Positions 28,901 to 35,796 of a stretch of DNA of 64,000 nucleotides are shown here, in pieces. How positions within the stretch are numbered: the stretch's first letter is position 1; each line of letters opens with the position of its first letter. Below the pieces are notes generated by a model. That model had not been told where the DNA came from, did no database searches, and worked only from the letters and a program-made list of their open reading frames with translations. Origin of the DNA: Bacteroidaceae bacterium (GTDB lineage: Bacteria; Bacteroidota; Bacteroidia; Bacteroidales; Bacteroidaceae); contig JAFYOS010000018.1 of NCBI GenBank assembly GCA_017560125.1, positions 248,001 through 312,000 on the forward strand. Reading direction: 5' to 3'. The position numbers and the translations under genes are program-made.

Positions 28901-29508
28901 GTGTAGATTGCAAATTCGGCCATATGAAAGAAGATGCTCGGCGCTGTCACCACAAAACGCAGATAGTTGTAAGGCTGTGATGCTGCTACAACCCCCGATT
29001 CCCATCTTTTGTCTGGTTCCTGTGGCAGGTTTTCATTAAATGTCTTTATGGTTGTAAATGTAGCTCCATCGTTACTTCCCATAACTTCTATTGCTTGTGG
29101 GAAGTTTGCATCAGCGTCCTGGCGTGTGTGATAATTGAAATCGAATCTTTCGATAGCTGTGTCAAGGTTCACCTGTATCCAGTGAACAGGTTCTATGGTA
29201 CTGGTCCAGCATGAGTGAAAGTATGTTGCTGGATTACCGTCTATCAAGTTTATAATGGGGCCTTCATCGCGTTCGGCCTCGTTACACCAAAGAAAATTCG
29301 TTTTGTTTGCGTAGTTGGTCTGTAGTTCCAGCTTTTCGCCGCCTTGGAAACCAGCTTCGTAAACAATAAAAGAATCGACAGTTGCAATCACTGTACGAAG
29401 AGTCTCCAATGCTTCCTGCTTGTCTGCATCGCTGCTTTCATAAGATGGACTTGCATAGCCTGAAATAAATGGTGCAACCAATAGTAATAAGGTCAAAAGC
29501 TTATTCAT
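25939..29508 (-). CDS. Secreted F5/8-type C plus BspA leucine-rich repeat protein, 1,189 residues
   Basis: Start taken at 29508 because MNKLLTLLLLVAPFISGYAS is a signal peptide; a 12-codon extension to 29544 would bury it. Residues about 65-205 form a discoidin (F5/8 type C) carbohydrate-binding domain (LIDGNPATYFHSCW...VHWIQVNLDTAIERF). A short helical linker (210-265) follows. Residues about 320-690 hold at least eight BspA/LRR_5 repeats (for example LPSTLKSISNYMFRYCYMLDE). A beta-rich region leads to a C-terminal tail (DIYSIHGIKVE...KGIYIQKGKKIIVK) resembling type IX sorting tails. First gene of the operon; probably binds glycans or host surfaces. Confidence 0.87.
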   Translation of the reverse strand: MNKLLTLLLLVAPFISGYASPSYESSDADKQEALETLRTVIATVDSFIVYEAGFQGGEKLELQTNYANKTNFLWCNEAERDEGPIINLIDGNPATYFHSCWTSTIEPVHWIQVNLDTAIERFDFNYHTRQDADANFPQAIEVMGSNDGATFTTIKTFNENLPQEPDKRWESGVVAASQPYNYLRFVVTAPSIFFHMAEFAIYTETIISDKYRPHLGYLNNLRDVKKEADAIYSNSENVAAEDIIVIAEKLKAYYALKDNVIKGEIADYGIIDNLVWKLENNEITISGKGDIPELDNSSDYPWYKHKNSICSVVLDDNITGIYDYAFYNYDNLVKITFGKNVQTVGEYAFWHSSKLKVTFKSTVPPNLENYCFDFSKTCITYIPDGCGEAYQATGWGLFYVEGEGITINATLTEAGTLGDNILAQIENFKDVNNLVITGPINSDDIYIIQNSLTGLVSLDMAGVPVTSLNDYMFEGRHRLQKIVLPSTLKSISNYMFRYCYMLDEIVLPQSVTTIGYYAFYDCYSLRNIDIHEGVTSLGYDAFEYCKTLKSVKLPSTLTTIQGSTFRNCEQLKKVQFSEGLNKINSYAFSNCALDTLVLPSTIQYLGSSAFGGNDFLKRVELNEGLYEMDGPVFSGCDALTEITLPSSLVLADGSSALFHNCTNLKKVTCLSVEPPYIEAAVKSNLDGCELYVPSISLNVYKQTQYWDAFPTIKPIDYLPQNITILGNHRLALPDNLPVDYNPNVNLLVGYNGNSWSCGALKITGDKEFNASSFNTVWDNYNDRYCSLVNGSIMRADNSIIDMNVRTNKWIFFTLPFDVKVSEIEPTSDGTTNFIIRRYDGQLRADGQLDATWVKMAADDILKAGEGYILQASRYVGTTSQSESNFRFKAMDNANKNKIFANGDETVILNEYSSEFMHNRSWNLIGNPYPCYYDTRYIDFSSPITVWNASDQTYSAYSLTDDSYILLPGQAFFVQCPVGNKKMVFDEEGRQTDKVVRTIESADYAETSGTPVKRTVINLTISDGANKDRTRVVINNKAAMQYEIEKDASKFMSNNVAVPQIYTVNDGVNYSINERPLGNGKVELNTIINSDGTYTIALAGIPQECTVCLLDKKTGAKVSLNETEYSFNACAGEDVERFSLLIDGLGTTGIDAIDTDSSDDGDIYSIHGIKVEKPTQKGIYIQKGKKIIVK

Positions 29509-29940
29509 AATAAAATCTATTAAGTTAATTTGATGTGAATTCAATATAAATGTTAAGGCGACAATGTATCATATTAGAAGTGTAGTAATTAGCTCTAATA
29601 TTCAAATCCATTGCCGCAATGTTATTCGGTGTTAAAATTACATATTTTTTTCTAATCACAATCCAAAGAACTGCGTTTTTTTGATGCGGGCAAGAAAAAT
29701 CATTGTTAGAAGCCGCTGATGGAGCTATAATAGCCTGTTGCACACGGTGAAAACGCCAATATTTTCGCTCGCATATAGCGATGTAGTAAAAATATTTTGT
29801 ATCGTGGAAGGTGTTTAAATATCGGCAAAGGAGTGATCGAAAATGGAGAACCTAAAATCCCTGTTCGGTCGCCTGTATATTGAATGAAAATTCACAAATT
29901 TGAGGCGGCCTCCAATATACTTTCGCTCGCTGCAAAAAAA

Positions 29941-29957
29941 ATGAAGTTAAACTTCAT
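29941..29957. promoter_or_regulatory. Perfect 17-base palindrome, candidate operator
   Basis: ATGAAGTT-A-AACTTCAT: 8-base arms around a single A, ending 20 bases upstream of the GH97 -7 box, that is, at the -33 position. Its placement suggests a binding site for a dimeric regulator. Confidence 0.45.
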
Positions 29958-29977
29958 ATTTATCGCTCGTTTGTGCG

Positions 29978-29985
29978 TATATTTG
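29978..29985 (+). promoter_or_regulatory. -7 box of the GH97 gene
   Basis: TATATTTG, a perfect TAnnTTTG match 39 bases upstream of the ATG. The -33 position has no TTTG and is occupied by the palindrome, which fits activator-dependent or repressible transcription. Confidence 0.65.
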
Positions 29986-30024
29986 TAAAAAATCATCAAA
30001 AACAGTAAAAATAATTTATACAAA

Positions 30025-31971
30025 ATGAAGACAGCAAGATTTTTTTCTTTTATTCTGATGGTTGCTGCCTGCCTCTCGGCATACGCACAGAAGGTAGTGA
30101 CAGCCAAGAGTCCCGACGGACAGACATGTGTGAATGTAACGCTCGCCGATCGCATCTACTACGATGTAGTGAGCAAGGGCGAAACGCTGCTGAAACAGAG
30201 TGTGATAGGTATGCAGCTTCGCGACAAGGCGTTGGGCGAGAAACCTGTGCTCAAAAAGAAGAAGGTGAGCACTGTGAAGGAGACCGTAACGCCTATCTTC
30301 CCCTTGAAGTATAGCAAGGTAGAGAACAACTACACATTGCTTACCTTGGATATGAAAGGTGGCTACGCTGTCGATTTCCGCATCTACAACGATGGCGTTG
30401 CCTTCCGCATGAGAACATCGCTCCGCGGCGAAATAGAGATTATGCAGGAGAACACCATGTTCCAGCTTGCCGACGAGTGTGAACTCGTGTTGCAGCAGAC
30501 CGGTGGCTTCAAGACTGGTTGCGAGGAGAGCTACTCTGTAGTGAAGAGCAACGAATATAAAGCCGAGGATAGAATGACCGAACTTCCTGTGCTTGTCATG
30601 GGCAAAAATCAGAAGATTCTAATCAGCGAGTTCGACCTCTGCAGCTACCCCGGTCTTTTCCTCAAGGGTAACGCCGACAACAGCCTCACCGCCATTCAGC
30701 CCAAGAACCCTATCGAGTACGAGGACTGGGGCGATCGCAGCCACCACATCATCAAGGAGGCCGATTATATAGCAAAGACAAACGGTACACGTACCTTCCC
30801 CTGGCGCTATATGCTTATTACACAGGAGGATGGTCGCTTGGCCGAGAATACAATGCCCATGCGCCTTGCTCAGAAATGTCAGATTGAGGATACTAGCTGG
30901 ATTAAGCCCGGCCTCACCTGCTGGGACTGGCTCAATGGCATCCCCTATGGCCCCGATGTTAATTTCAAGGGCGGTATCAACCTTGAAACGTATAAATATT
31001 TTGTAGATTTTGCATCGCGCAACGGCATCCCCTACATCATCATGGACGAGGGCTGGGCGCTCGACACACGTGACCCCTATCGCACAAACCCCGCGGTGAA
31101 TATGCCCGAGCTTATCCGTTACGGAAAAGAGAAGAATGTGGGTATATGGGTGTGGTTGCCCTGGCTCACCGTTGAGCACAATATGGATCTCTTCGAGAAA
31201 TTCGAGGAGTGGGGCATCGTAGGTACAAAAATCGATTTCATGGACCGTCAGGATCAGTGGATGATTGATTTCTATGACCGTGTGGCCAAAGAAGCTGCCG
31301 AGCACCACATTATGATCGATTTCCACGGAGCCTTCCACCCCAGCGGATTGGAGTATCGTTACCCCAACGTGCTTACATACGAGGCTGTTCGCGGAATGGA
31401 GTATAATGGTGGTTGCCGTCCCAGCAACAGCATTTGGATTCCCTTCATTCGCGGTGCTGTAGGTCCTATGGACTTTACTCCCGGTTCTATGATTTGCTAT
31501 CAGCCCGAGGTTTATCATGGCAATCGTCCCTTCTGTGCGGGCGTGGGAACAAAGGTTCACAATTTGGCTGTATTTGTTCTCTACGAGACTCATCTGCAGA
31601 TGTTGATGGACAACCCCTGCCGCTACGATGCATGGCCCGACTGCCGCGACTTCATCACCAGCGTACCTGTAAACTGGGACGAGACCCGCGTACTTGCAGC
31701 CGAGGCCGGACAGTATATTGTGATGGCTAAGCGCAAGGGCGACAAATGGTTCATCGGCGGTATCACCAACGACAAGCAGCGCGAGGTGGAGGTAACGCTC
31801 GATATTCTTCCCGAAGGCAAGGATATGCAGATGACATCGTTCGCCGACGGTGTGAACGCCGGCCGCATGGCTATGGACTACCGCAAGGAGCAGACAACGG
31901 TAAACAAGAACACTACACTTCGCATTAAGATGGCTCGCAACGGTGGTTTTGCAGCTGTAATCAATCAGTAG
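30025..31971 (+). CDS. Secreted glycoside hydrolase family 97
   Basis: 648 residues; signal peptide MKTARFFSFILMVAACLSAYAQ. GH97 order: N-terminal beta-sandwich (about 25-280), catalytic TIM barrel (about 285-560) and C-terminal all-beta domain. In the barrel KIDFMDRQDQ places Asp404 where the retaining (alpha-galactosidase-like) members have their nucleophile, and Glu453 in TYEAVRGMEYN is the probable acid/base; inverting SusB-type alpha-glucosidases use glutamates instead. Retaining alpha-galactosidase or related activity is therefore the better guess. Monocistronic, with a terminator after it. Codon use returns to the GC-richer housekeeping pattern. Confidence 0.9.
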   Translation: MKTARFFSFILMVAACLSAYAQKVVTAKSPDGQTCVNVTLADRIYYDVVSKGETLLKQSVIGMQLRDKALGEKPVLKKKKVSTVKETVTPIFPLKYSKVENNYTLLTLDMKGGYAVDFRIYNDGVAFRMRTSLRGEIEIMQENTMFQLADECELVLQQTGGFKTGCEESYSVVKSNEYKAEDRMTELPVLVMGKNQKILISEFDLCSYPGLFLKGNADNSLTAIQPKNPIEYEDWGDRSHHIIKEADYIAKTNGTRTFPWRYMLITQEDGRLAENTMPMRLAQKCQIEDTSWIKPGLTCWDWLNGIPYGPDVNFKGGINLETYKYFVDFASRNGIPYIIMDEGWALDTRDPYRTNPAVNMPELIRYGKEKNVGIWVWLPWLTVEHNMDLFEKFEEWGIVGTKIDFMDRQDQWMIDFYDRVAKEAAEHHIMIDFHGAFHPSGLEYRYPNVLTYEAVRGMEYNGGCRPSNSIWIPFIRGAVGPMDFTPGSMICYQPEVYHGNRPFCAGVGTKVHNLAVFVLYETHLQMLMDNPCRYDAWPDCRDFITSVPVNWDETRVLAAEAGQYIVMAKRKGDKWFIGGITNDKQREVEVTLDILPEGKDMQMTSFADGVNAGRMAMDYRKEQTTVNKNTTLRIKMARNGGFAAVINQ

Positions 31972-32002
31972 GCCTACAGAGGGCACCTCGCTCTCTTTTC
32001 AT

Positions 32003-32036
32003 ATACAGCGCCCCGGTTGTCGCCGGGGCGCTGTAT
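32003..32036 (+). terminator. Terminator of the GH97 gene
   Basis: Perfect 14-bp GC-rich stem (ATACAGCGCCCCGG and complement) with a 6-base loop, 31 bases after the stop; short T-poor tail. Confidence 0.78.
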
Positions 32037-32097
32037 TCGTATATGACCGGGCGTACTAAAAATGCTTAAATTGTGCATGGTTTCCGATTTTTTTATT

Positions 32098-32105
32098 TAT
32101 GTTTG
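32098..32105 (+). promoter_or_regulatory. -7 box for the nucleoside kinase-rpoN operon
   Basis: TATGTTTG, a perfect TAnnTTTG match 33 bases upstream of the kinase ATG; no -33 box at the usual spacing. Confidence 0.5.
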
Positions 32106-32138
32106 CGATAATTCAAACAAATTATAAAACTCGGAATT

Positions 32139-33782
32139 ATGGTAAGGATTTTCTGCAAGAACAATAATACCTCGACGCTGTTCCCCTCGGGTTGTACGTT
32201 GTTGGATATTTATGGCAATTTAACGTTGGATATGCCTTATGCGGCGGTGGCCGCCCGTGTGAACAACCAGGTGGTGGGCCTGACATACCGCGTTTATAAC
32301 AATAAGCATGTCGAGTTTCTGGATGTAACCTCGAAGGACGGAATGAGGGTATATGTGCGCTCGTTGACGTTTGTGATGATGAAGGCCATAACCGAGCTCT
32401 TCCCCGGTAGGGTCGTTCGCTTCGAAAATCCCATATCCAAGGGCTACTATTTCCGCCTCGACGAGGAACTGAGCGACAGCGATGTCGAAAAGATAAAGGA
32501 GGCCATGACGGCCATCATTGGCAGTGATCTGCCGTTCAAACGGGTGGAGTGCAGCACCAAAGAGGCTATCGAGGTGTTCGAATCCATTGGCCGCAAGGAT
32601 AAGGTGCGCCTGCTTGAGACCTATGGAGCCATATATGCAAGCTATTACATGCTTGGCGATTATATAGACCATTTTTATGGCGGCTTGCTGCCCAGCACCG
32701 GCTATCTGAAGGTGTTCGAGATAGAGAAATTCGGCGAGGGCATCCTGCTGCGAATACCCAACAGAGCGACGCCCATGTCGCTCGAGGACAAGGTGCCGCA
32801 GGAGAAATTGCAGGAGCGTTTCACCGAGCGCCACCAGTGGCAGCAGCTTTTGGGCGTAGAGACCATTGGCGATTTCAATAAGGCGGTCGAGATGGGGCAT
32901 GGAATAGACCTTGTGAACGTGTCCGAGGTGTTGCAAGAGAAGGCCATGTCCAAGATTGCCGACGAAATTTCGGCGCGCAAGGCACGCGTCGTGCTTGTGG
33001 CAGGTCCGTCGTCGTCGGGTAAGACTACCTTCAGCAAGCGCATAAGCATACAGCTGATAGCATGCGGCATGCGCCCCGTAGCTATTTCGCTCGACGATTA
33101 TTTCCTGAACCGCACCGATACGCCGCGCAAGGAGGATGGCGACTACGATTTCGAATCAATCTATTCGATTGACCTCGATTTCTTCAATAAGCAGCTTACA
33201 CAGATTTTGGCTGGCGAGGAGGTTGAACTTCCGCGCTACAATTTCCAGACGGGCGAGCGCGAGTTCCGTGGCGAGAAGCTGAAGCTCGAGCCGCAGATGG
33301 TGCTCGTAATCGAGGGCACACACGGCCTTAATCCCATGCTGACGGCACAGATTCCCGAGAACGAGAAATATCGCATATATGTATCGGCGCTCACATCCAT
33401 TAAGCTCGATTTCCACAATTATATACCCACATCGGACAATCGACTGCTGCGTCGCATGTTGCGCGACTACAAGTATCGCGGATATTCGGCTGTGGAAACC
33501 ATACAGCGCTGGCCCGATGTGCAGGCCGGCGAGGAAAAATGGATATTCCCCTATCAAGAGAATGCCGACGTGATGTTCAATTCGTCGCTGTTGTACGAAT
33601 TTGCCGTGCTCAAATGGAAGGTGGAGCCACTGCTTCGCGGTGTTCCCGAAAAACTTCCCGAGTATTCAGAGGCCCGCAGGCTATTGAATTTTCTTGAATA
33701 TGTTGTACCTTTGCAGGACGACGAATTGCCGCCGACATCGGTAATAAGGGAATTCCTTGGCGGCAGCAGTTTTAAGTACTAA
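32139..33782 (+). CDS. Nucleoside (uridine-type) kinase with TGS-like N-terminus
   Basis: 547 residues. The N-terminal half resembles the TGS and second-additional domains of threonyl-tRNA synthetase (SGCTLLDIYGNL..., HVEFLDVTSKDGMRVYVRSL); the C-terminal half is a phosphoribulokinase/uridine kinase domain with a P-loop GPSSSGKTT (residues 289-297) and SLDDYFLNR just after it. This fusion is common in Bacteroidetes and Firmicutes and is usually annotated as nucleoside kinase; its physiological substrate is not clear. First gene of an operon with rpoN (36 bases), purE and ispG. Confidence 0.88.
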   Translation: MVRIFCKNNNTSTLFPSGCTLLDIYGNLTLDMPYAAVAARVNNQVVGLTYRVYNNKHVEFLDVTSKDGMRVYVRSLTFVMMKAITELFPGRVVRFENPISKGYYFRLDEELSDSDVEKIKEAMTAIIGSDLPFKRVECSTKEAIEVFESIGRKDKVRLLETYGAIYASYYMLGDYIDHFYGGLLPSTGYLKVFEIEKFGEGILLRIPNRATPMSLEDKVPQEKLQERFTERHQWQQLLGVETIGDFNKAVEMGHGIDLVNVSEVLQEKAMSKIADEISARKARVVLVAGPSSSGKTTFSKRISIQLIACGMRPVAISLDDYFLNRTDTPRKEDGDYDFESIYSIDLDFFNKQLTQILAGEEVELPRYNFQTGEREFRGEKLKLEPQMVLVIEGTHGLNPMLTAQIPENEKYRIYVSALTSIKLDFHNYIPTSDNRLLRRMLRDYKYRGYSAVETIQRWPDVQAGEEKWIFPYQENADVMFNSSLLYEFAVLKWKVEPLLRGVPEKLPEYSEARRLLNFLEYVVPLQDDELPPTSVIREFLGGSSFKY

Positions 33783-33818
33783 GGGAGTGCATTGCCGGCT
33801 CCTTATCCTTGGCCCTAT

Positions 33819-35264
33819 ATGACAAAGAAAAGCTCTATACAGAAACAGGTACAAACCCAGACGCAGACGCAGACACTGTCGCCTCAGCAGGTGATATTGG
33901 CGCGCCTGCTGGAGCTTACTGCCGTAGAGATTGAGGACAGGGTGCGCAGCGAGATTATGGATAATCCCGCCATCGAATCGGTGCTCCCCGAATCGGTAGA
34001 TCATTTCGAGGTGCCCGATATGGACGCCGACGCCATGAACGAAACCTCGGCGGGCGATTACAGGGTAGAAGACGATATCCCCGATTATCACGGATGGGAC
34101 TATCATAGCACCTCCTCGGTTGCGGCCGATATTCCCACTTCGGCCGATGTTTCATTTGGTGAACTGCTGTTGGAACAGCTTGCCGAACTGCCGCTCGACG
34201 ACAACGAGAAGCGCTTGGGTGAGTATCTTATAGGTTCGCTCGAAGAGGATGGCCTGCTCTACAAGGCGTTGGACGAGATTGTCGATGAACTGAATATATA
34301 CAACGGCATATACACCGACGAGCAGCAGTTGCTGCGTATTCTCAGGATGATACAGTCGTTCGACCCCGCCGGCGTGGGAGCACGCTCGTTGCAGGAGTGT
34401 CTTCTGTTGCAGATTGAGCGCATGGAGCCGGACGACAGCCGACGCCTTCAGCAGAGGATTATTTCGGAGGCCTACGACGAATTTTCGCGCAAGCGCTGGG
34501 ATTTGATACCCGAAAAACTGGGCGTGGGCGACGAGGAGTGCAAAACCGCCATTGCCGAGATTGTGAAACTGAATCCGCGTCCTGGCGCTTCGTTGGCCGA
34601 GTCGCTCGGGCTCAGCCGTCAGCAGATAATCCCCGATTTCATAGTCGATGTAAGTGGCGACGATATAACCATCGTTTCCAATAGTGGCATTTTGCCCGAG
34701 CTGCGCGTGAGCAACGAATATTGCGCGATGCTAGATGCGCAGACCAAGAGCGGTTCGTCGGAAAGCAAGGCTGCGGCTCTCTTTCTGAAGCAGAAGATAG
34801 AGGCTGCCAAGAATTTCATAGGGGCTGTGAAGCAGCGCGAACAGACGCTGTCGGCCACCATAGAGGCTGTGGTGGATTTCCAGCGCGAATTTATATTGAG
34901 CGGTGGCGACGAATCGTTGTTGAAGCCGATGATACTGGAGGATGTAGCCCGTCGCAGCGGCTATGACATATCCACCGTTTCGCGTGTGAGCAACAGCCGA
35001 TATGTGCAGCTGCCGTGGGGTGTCTTCCCGCTGAAATATTTCTTCAGCGATGGTGTTGCTACAAGCGATGGCGGCGAAAAATCGGTGCGCGAGCTCTATC
35101 GTTGCCTTCAGGAGTTTGTCGATGCCGAGGACAAGAGCATGCCCTTGACCGATGGCGAACTGATGGATAAACTGAAGGAGCAGGGCTTTACCATGGCGCG
35201 TCGCACTGTGGCAAAGTATCGCGAATCGCTGAACATCCCTGTGGCCCGATTAAGAAAAGAGTAA
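33819..35264 (+). CDS. rpoN: RNA polymerase sigma-54 factor
   Basis: 481 residues from MTKKSSIQKQ; an upstream ATG at 33792 gives a proline-rich extension not expected in the family. The glutamine-rich region I is present (QKQVQTQTQTQTLSPQQ, residues 6-22), then the acidic region II (about 55-115), the core-binding domain and, at residues 460-469, the RpoN box ARRTVAKYRE that contacts the -24 element. It directs transcription that depends on AAA+ activators; none is encoded in this window. Operon position between nucleoside kinase and purE is conserved in feel but not functionally explained. Confidence 0.95.
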   Translation: MTKKSSIQKQVQTQTQTQTLSPQQVILARLLELTAVEIEDRVRSEIMDNPAIESVLPESVDHFEVPDMDADAMNETSAGDYRVEDDIPDYHGWDYHSTSSVAADIPTSADVSFGELLLEQLAELPLDDNEKRLGEYLIGSLEEDGLLYKALDEIVDELNIYNGIYTDEQQLLRILRMIQSFDPAGVGARSLQECLLLQIERMEPDDSRRLQQRIISEAYDEFSRKRWDLIPEKLGVGDEECKTAIAEIVKLNPRPGASLAESLGLSRQQIIPDFIVDVSGDDITIVSNSGILPELRVSNEYCAMLDAQTKSGSSESKAAALFLKQKIEAAKNFIGAVKQREQTLSATIEAVVDFQREFILSGGDESLLKPMILEDVARRSGYDISTVSRVSNSRYVQLPWGVFPLKYFFSDGVATSDGGEKSVRELYRCLQEFVDAEDKSMPLTDGELMDKLKEQGFTMARRTVAKYRESLNIPVARLRKE

Positions 35265-35289
35265 TAGTAACAAATATAATATAGTTTTT

Positions 35290-35796
35290 ATGAAAGCAAT
35301 TGTAAGTGTGATAATGGGAAGTACTTCGGACCTTCCCGTCATGAAGAAAGCAACGGATTTCCTGAACGAGATGCAGATACCTTTCGAGGTGAATGCCCTC
35401 TCGGCCCATCGTACCCCCGAGGCTGTCGAGGCCTTCTCGAAGGGTGCCAAGGAGCGCGGAATTAAAGTGATTATAGCAGCTGCCGGCATGGCGGCCCATT
35501 TGCCCGGTGTCATTGCTGCAAGCACCACGTTGCCTGTTATTGGTGTGCCCATCAACAGCACCCTCGACGGCATGGATGCGCTGCTTGCCATTGTGCAGAT
35601 GCCTCCCGGAATTCCCGTGGCTACCGTTGGCGTGAATGCATCGCTCAACGCGGCTATCCTTGCAGTGGAAATGCTTGCACTTGCCGATGCCGACCTTGCT
35701 TCTCGTCTGACTGCCTACAAGGAGAACCTCAAGAAGAAGATAGAGAAGGCTAACGAAGATTTGAAAGGCTTGGAGTATGAGTACAAAACAAATTGA
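35290..35796 (+). CDS. purE: N5-carboxyaminoimidazole ribonucleotide mutase
   Basis: 168 residues, the normal class I PurE length. It moves the carboxyl group from N5 to C4 of carboxyaminoimidazole ribonucleotide in purine synthesis. Signature segments: VIMGSTSDLPVMKKA (residues 7-21), VNALSAHRTPEAV near 36-48 and the AAGMAAHLPGVIAA loop near 64-77. The 3' end overlaps ispG by 20 bases, suggesting translational coupling. No PurK is encoded here. Confidence 0.96.
   Translation: MKAIVSVIMGSTSDLPVMKKATDFLNEMQIPFEVNALSAHRTPEAVEAFSKGAKERGIKVIIAAAGMAAHLPGVIAASTTLPVIGVPINSTLDGMDALLAIVQMPPGIPVATVGVNASLNAAILAVEMLALADADLASRLTAYKENLKKKIEKANEDLKGLEYEYKTN

Larger units (their letters stand above)
29509..30024. 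other. Divergent intergenic region, 516 bases
   Basis: AT-rich region separating the giant-protein operon (leftward) from GH97 (rightward). I see a GH97 -7 box (29978-29985) and an adjacent palindrome (29941-29957). For the leftward operon I find no convincing promoter; TACATTGT on the minus strand near 29560 is only a partial -7 match. No RNA gene or protein longer than a 14-codon ORF is supported. Confidence 0.6.

Noticed and set aside
29843-29884. 13-residue ORF (MENLKSLFGRLYIE region) as leader peptide of GH97
   Set aside because: It lies upstream of the -7 box and would not be on the GH97 transcript.
30619-31986. 455-codon ORF antisense to the GH97 gene
   Set aside because: Shadow of a well-supported gene with strong codon bias; its translation shows no domain or signal peptide.
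33792-33818. Earlier ATG for rpoN
   Set aside because: It adds a proline/tryptophan-rich MPAPYPWPY segment not expected in RpoN; the ATG at 33819 gives the normal N-terminus.
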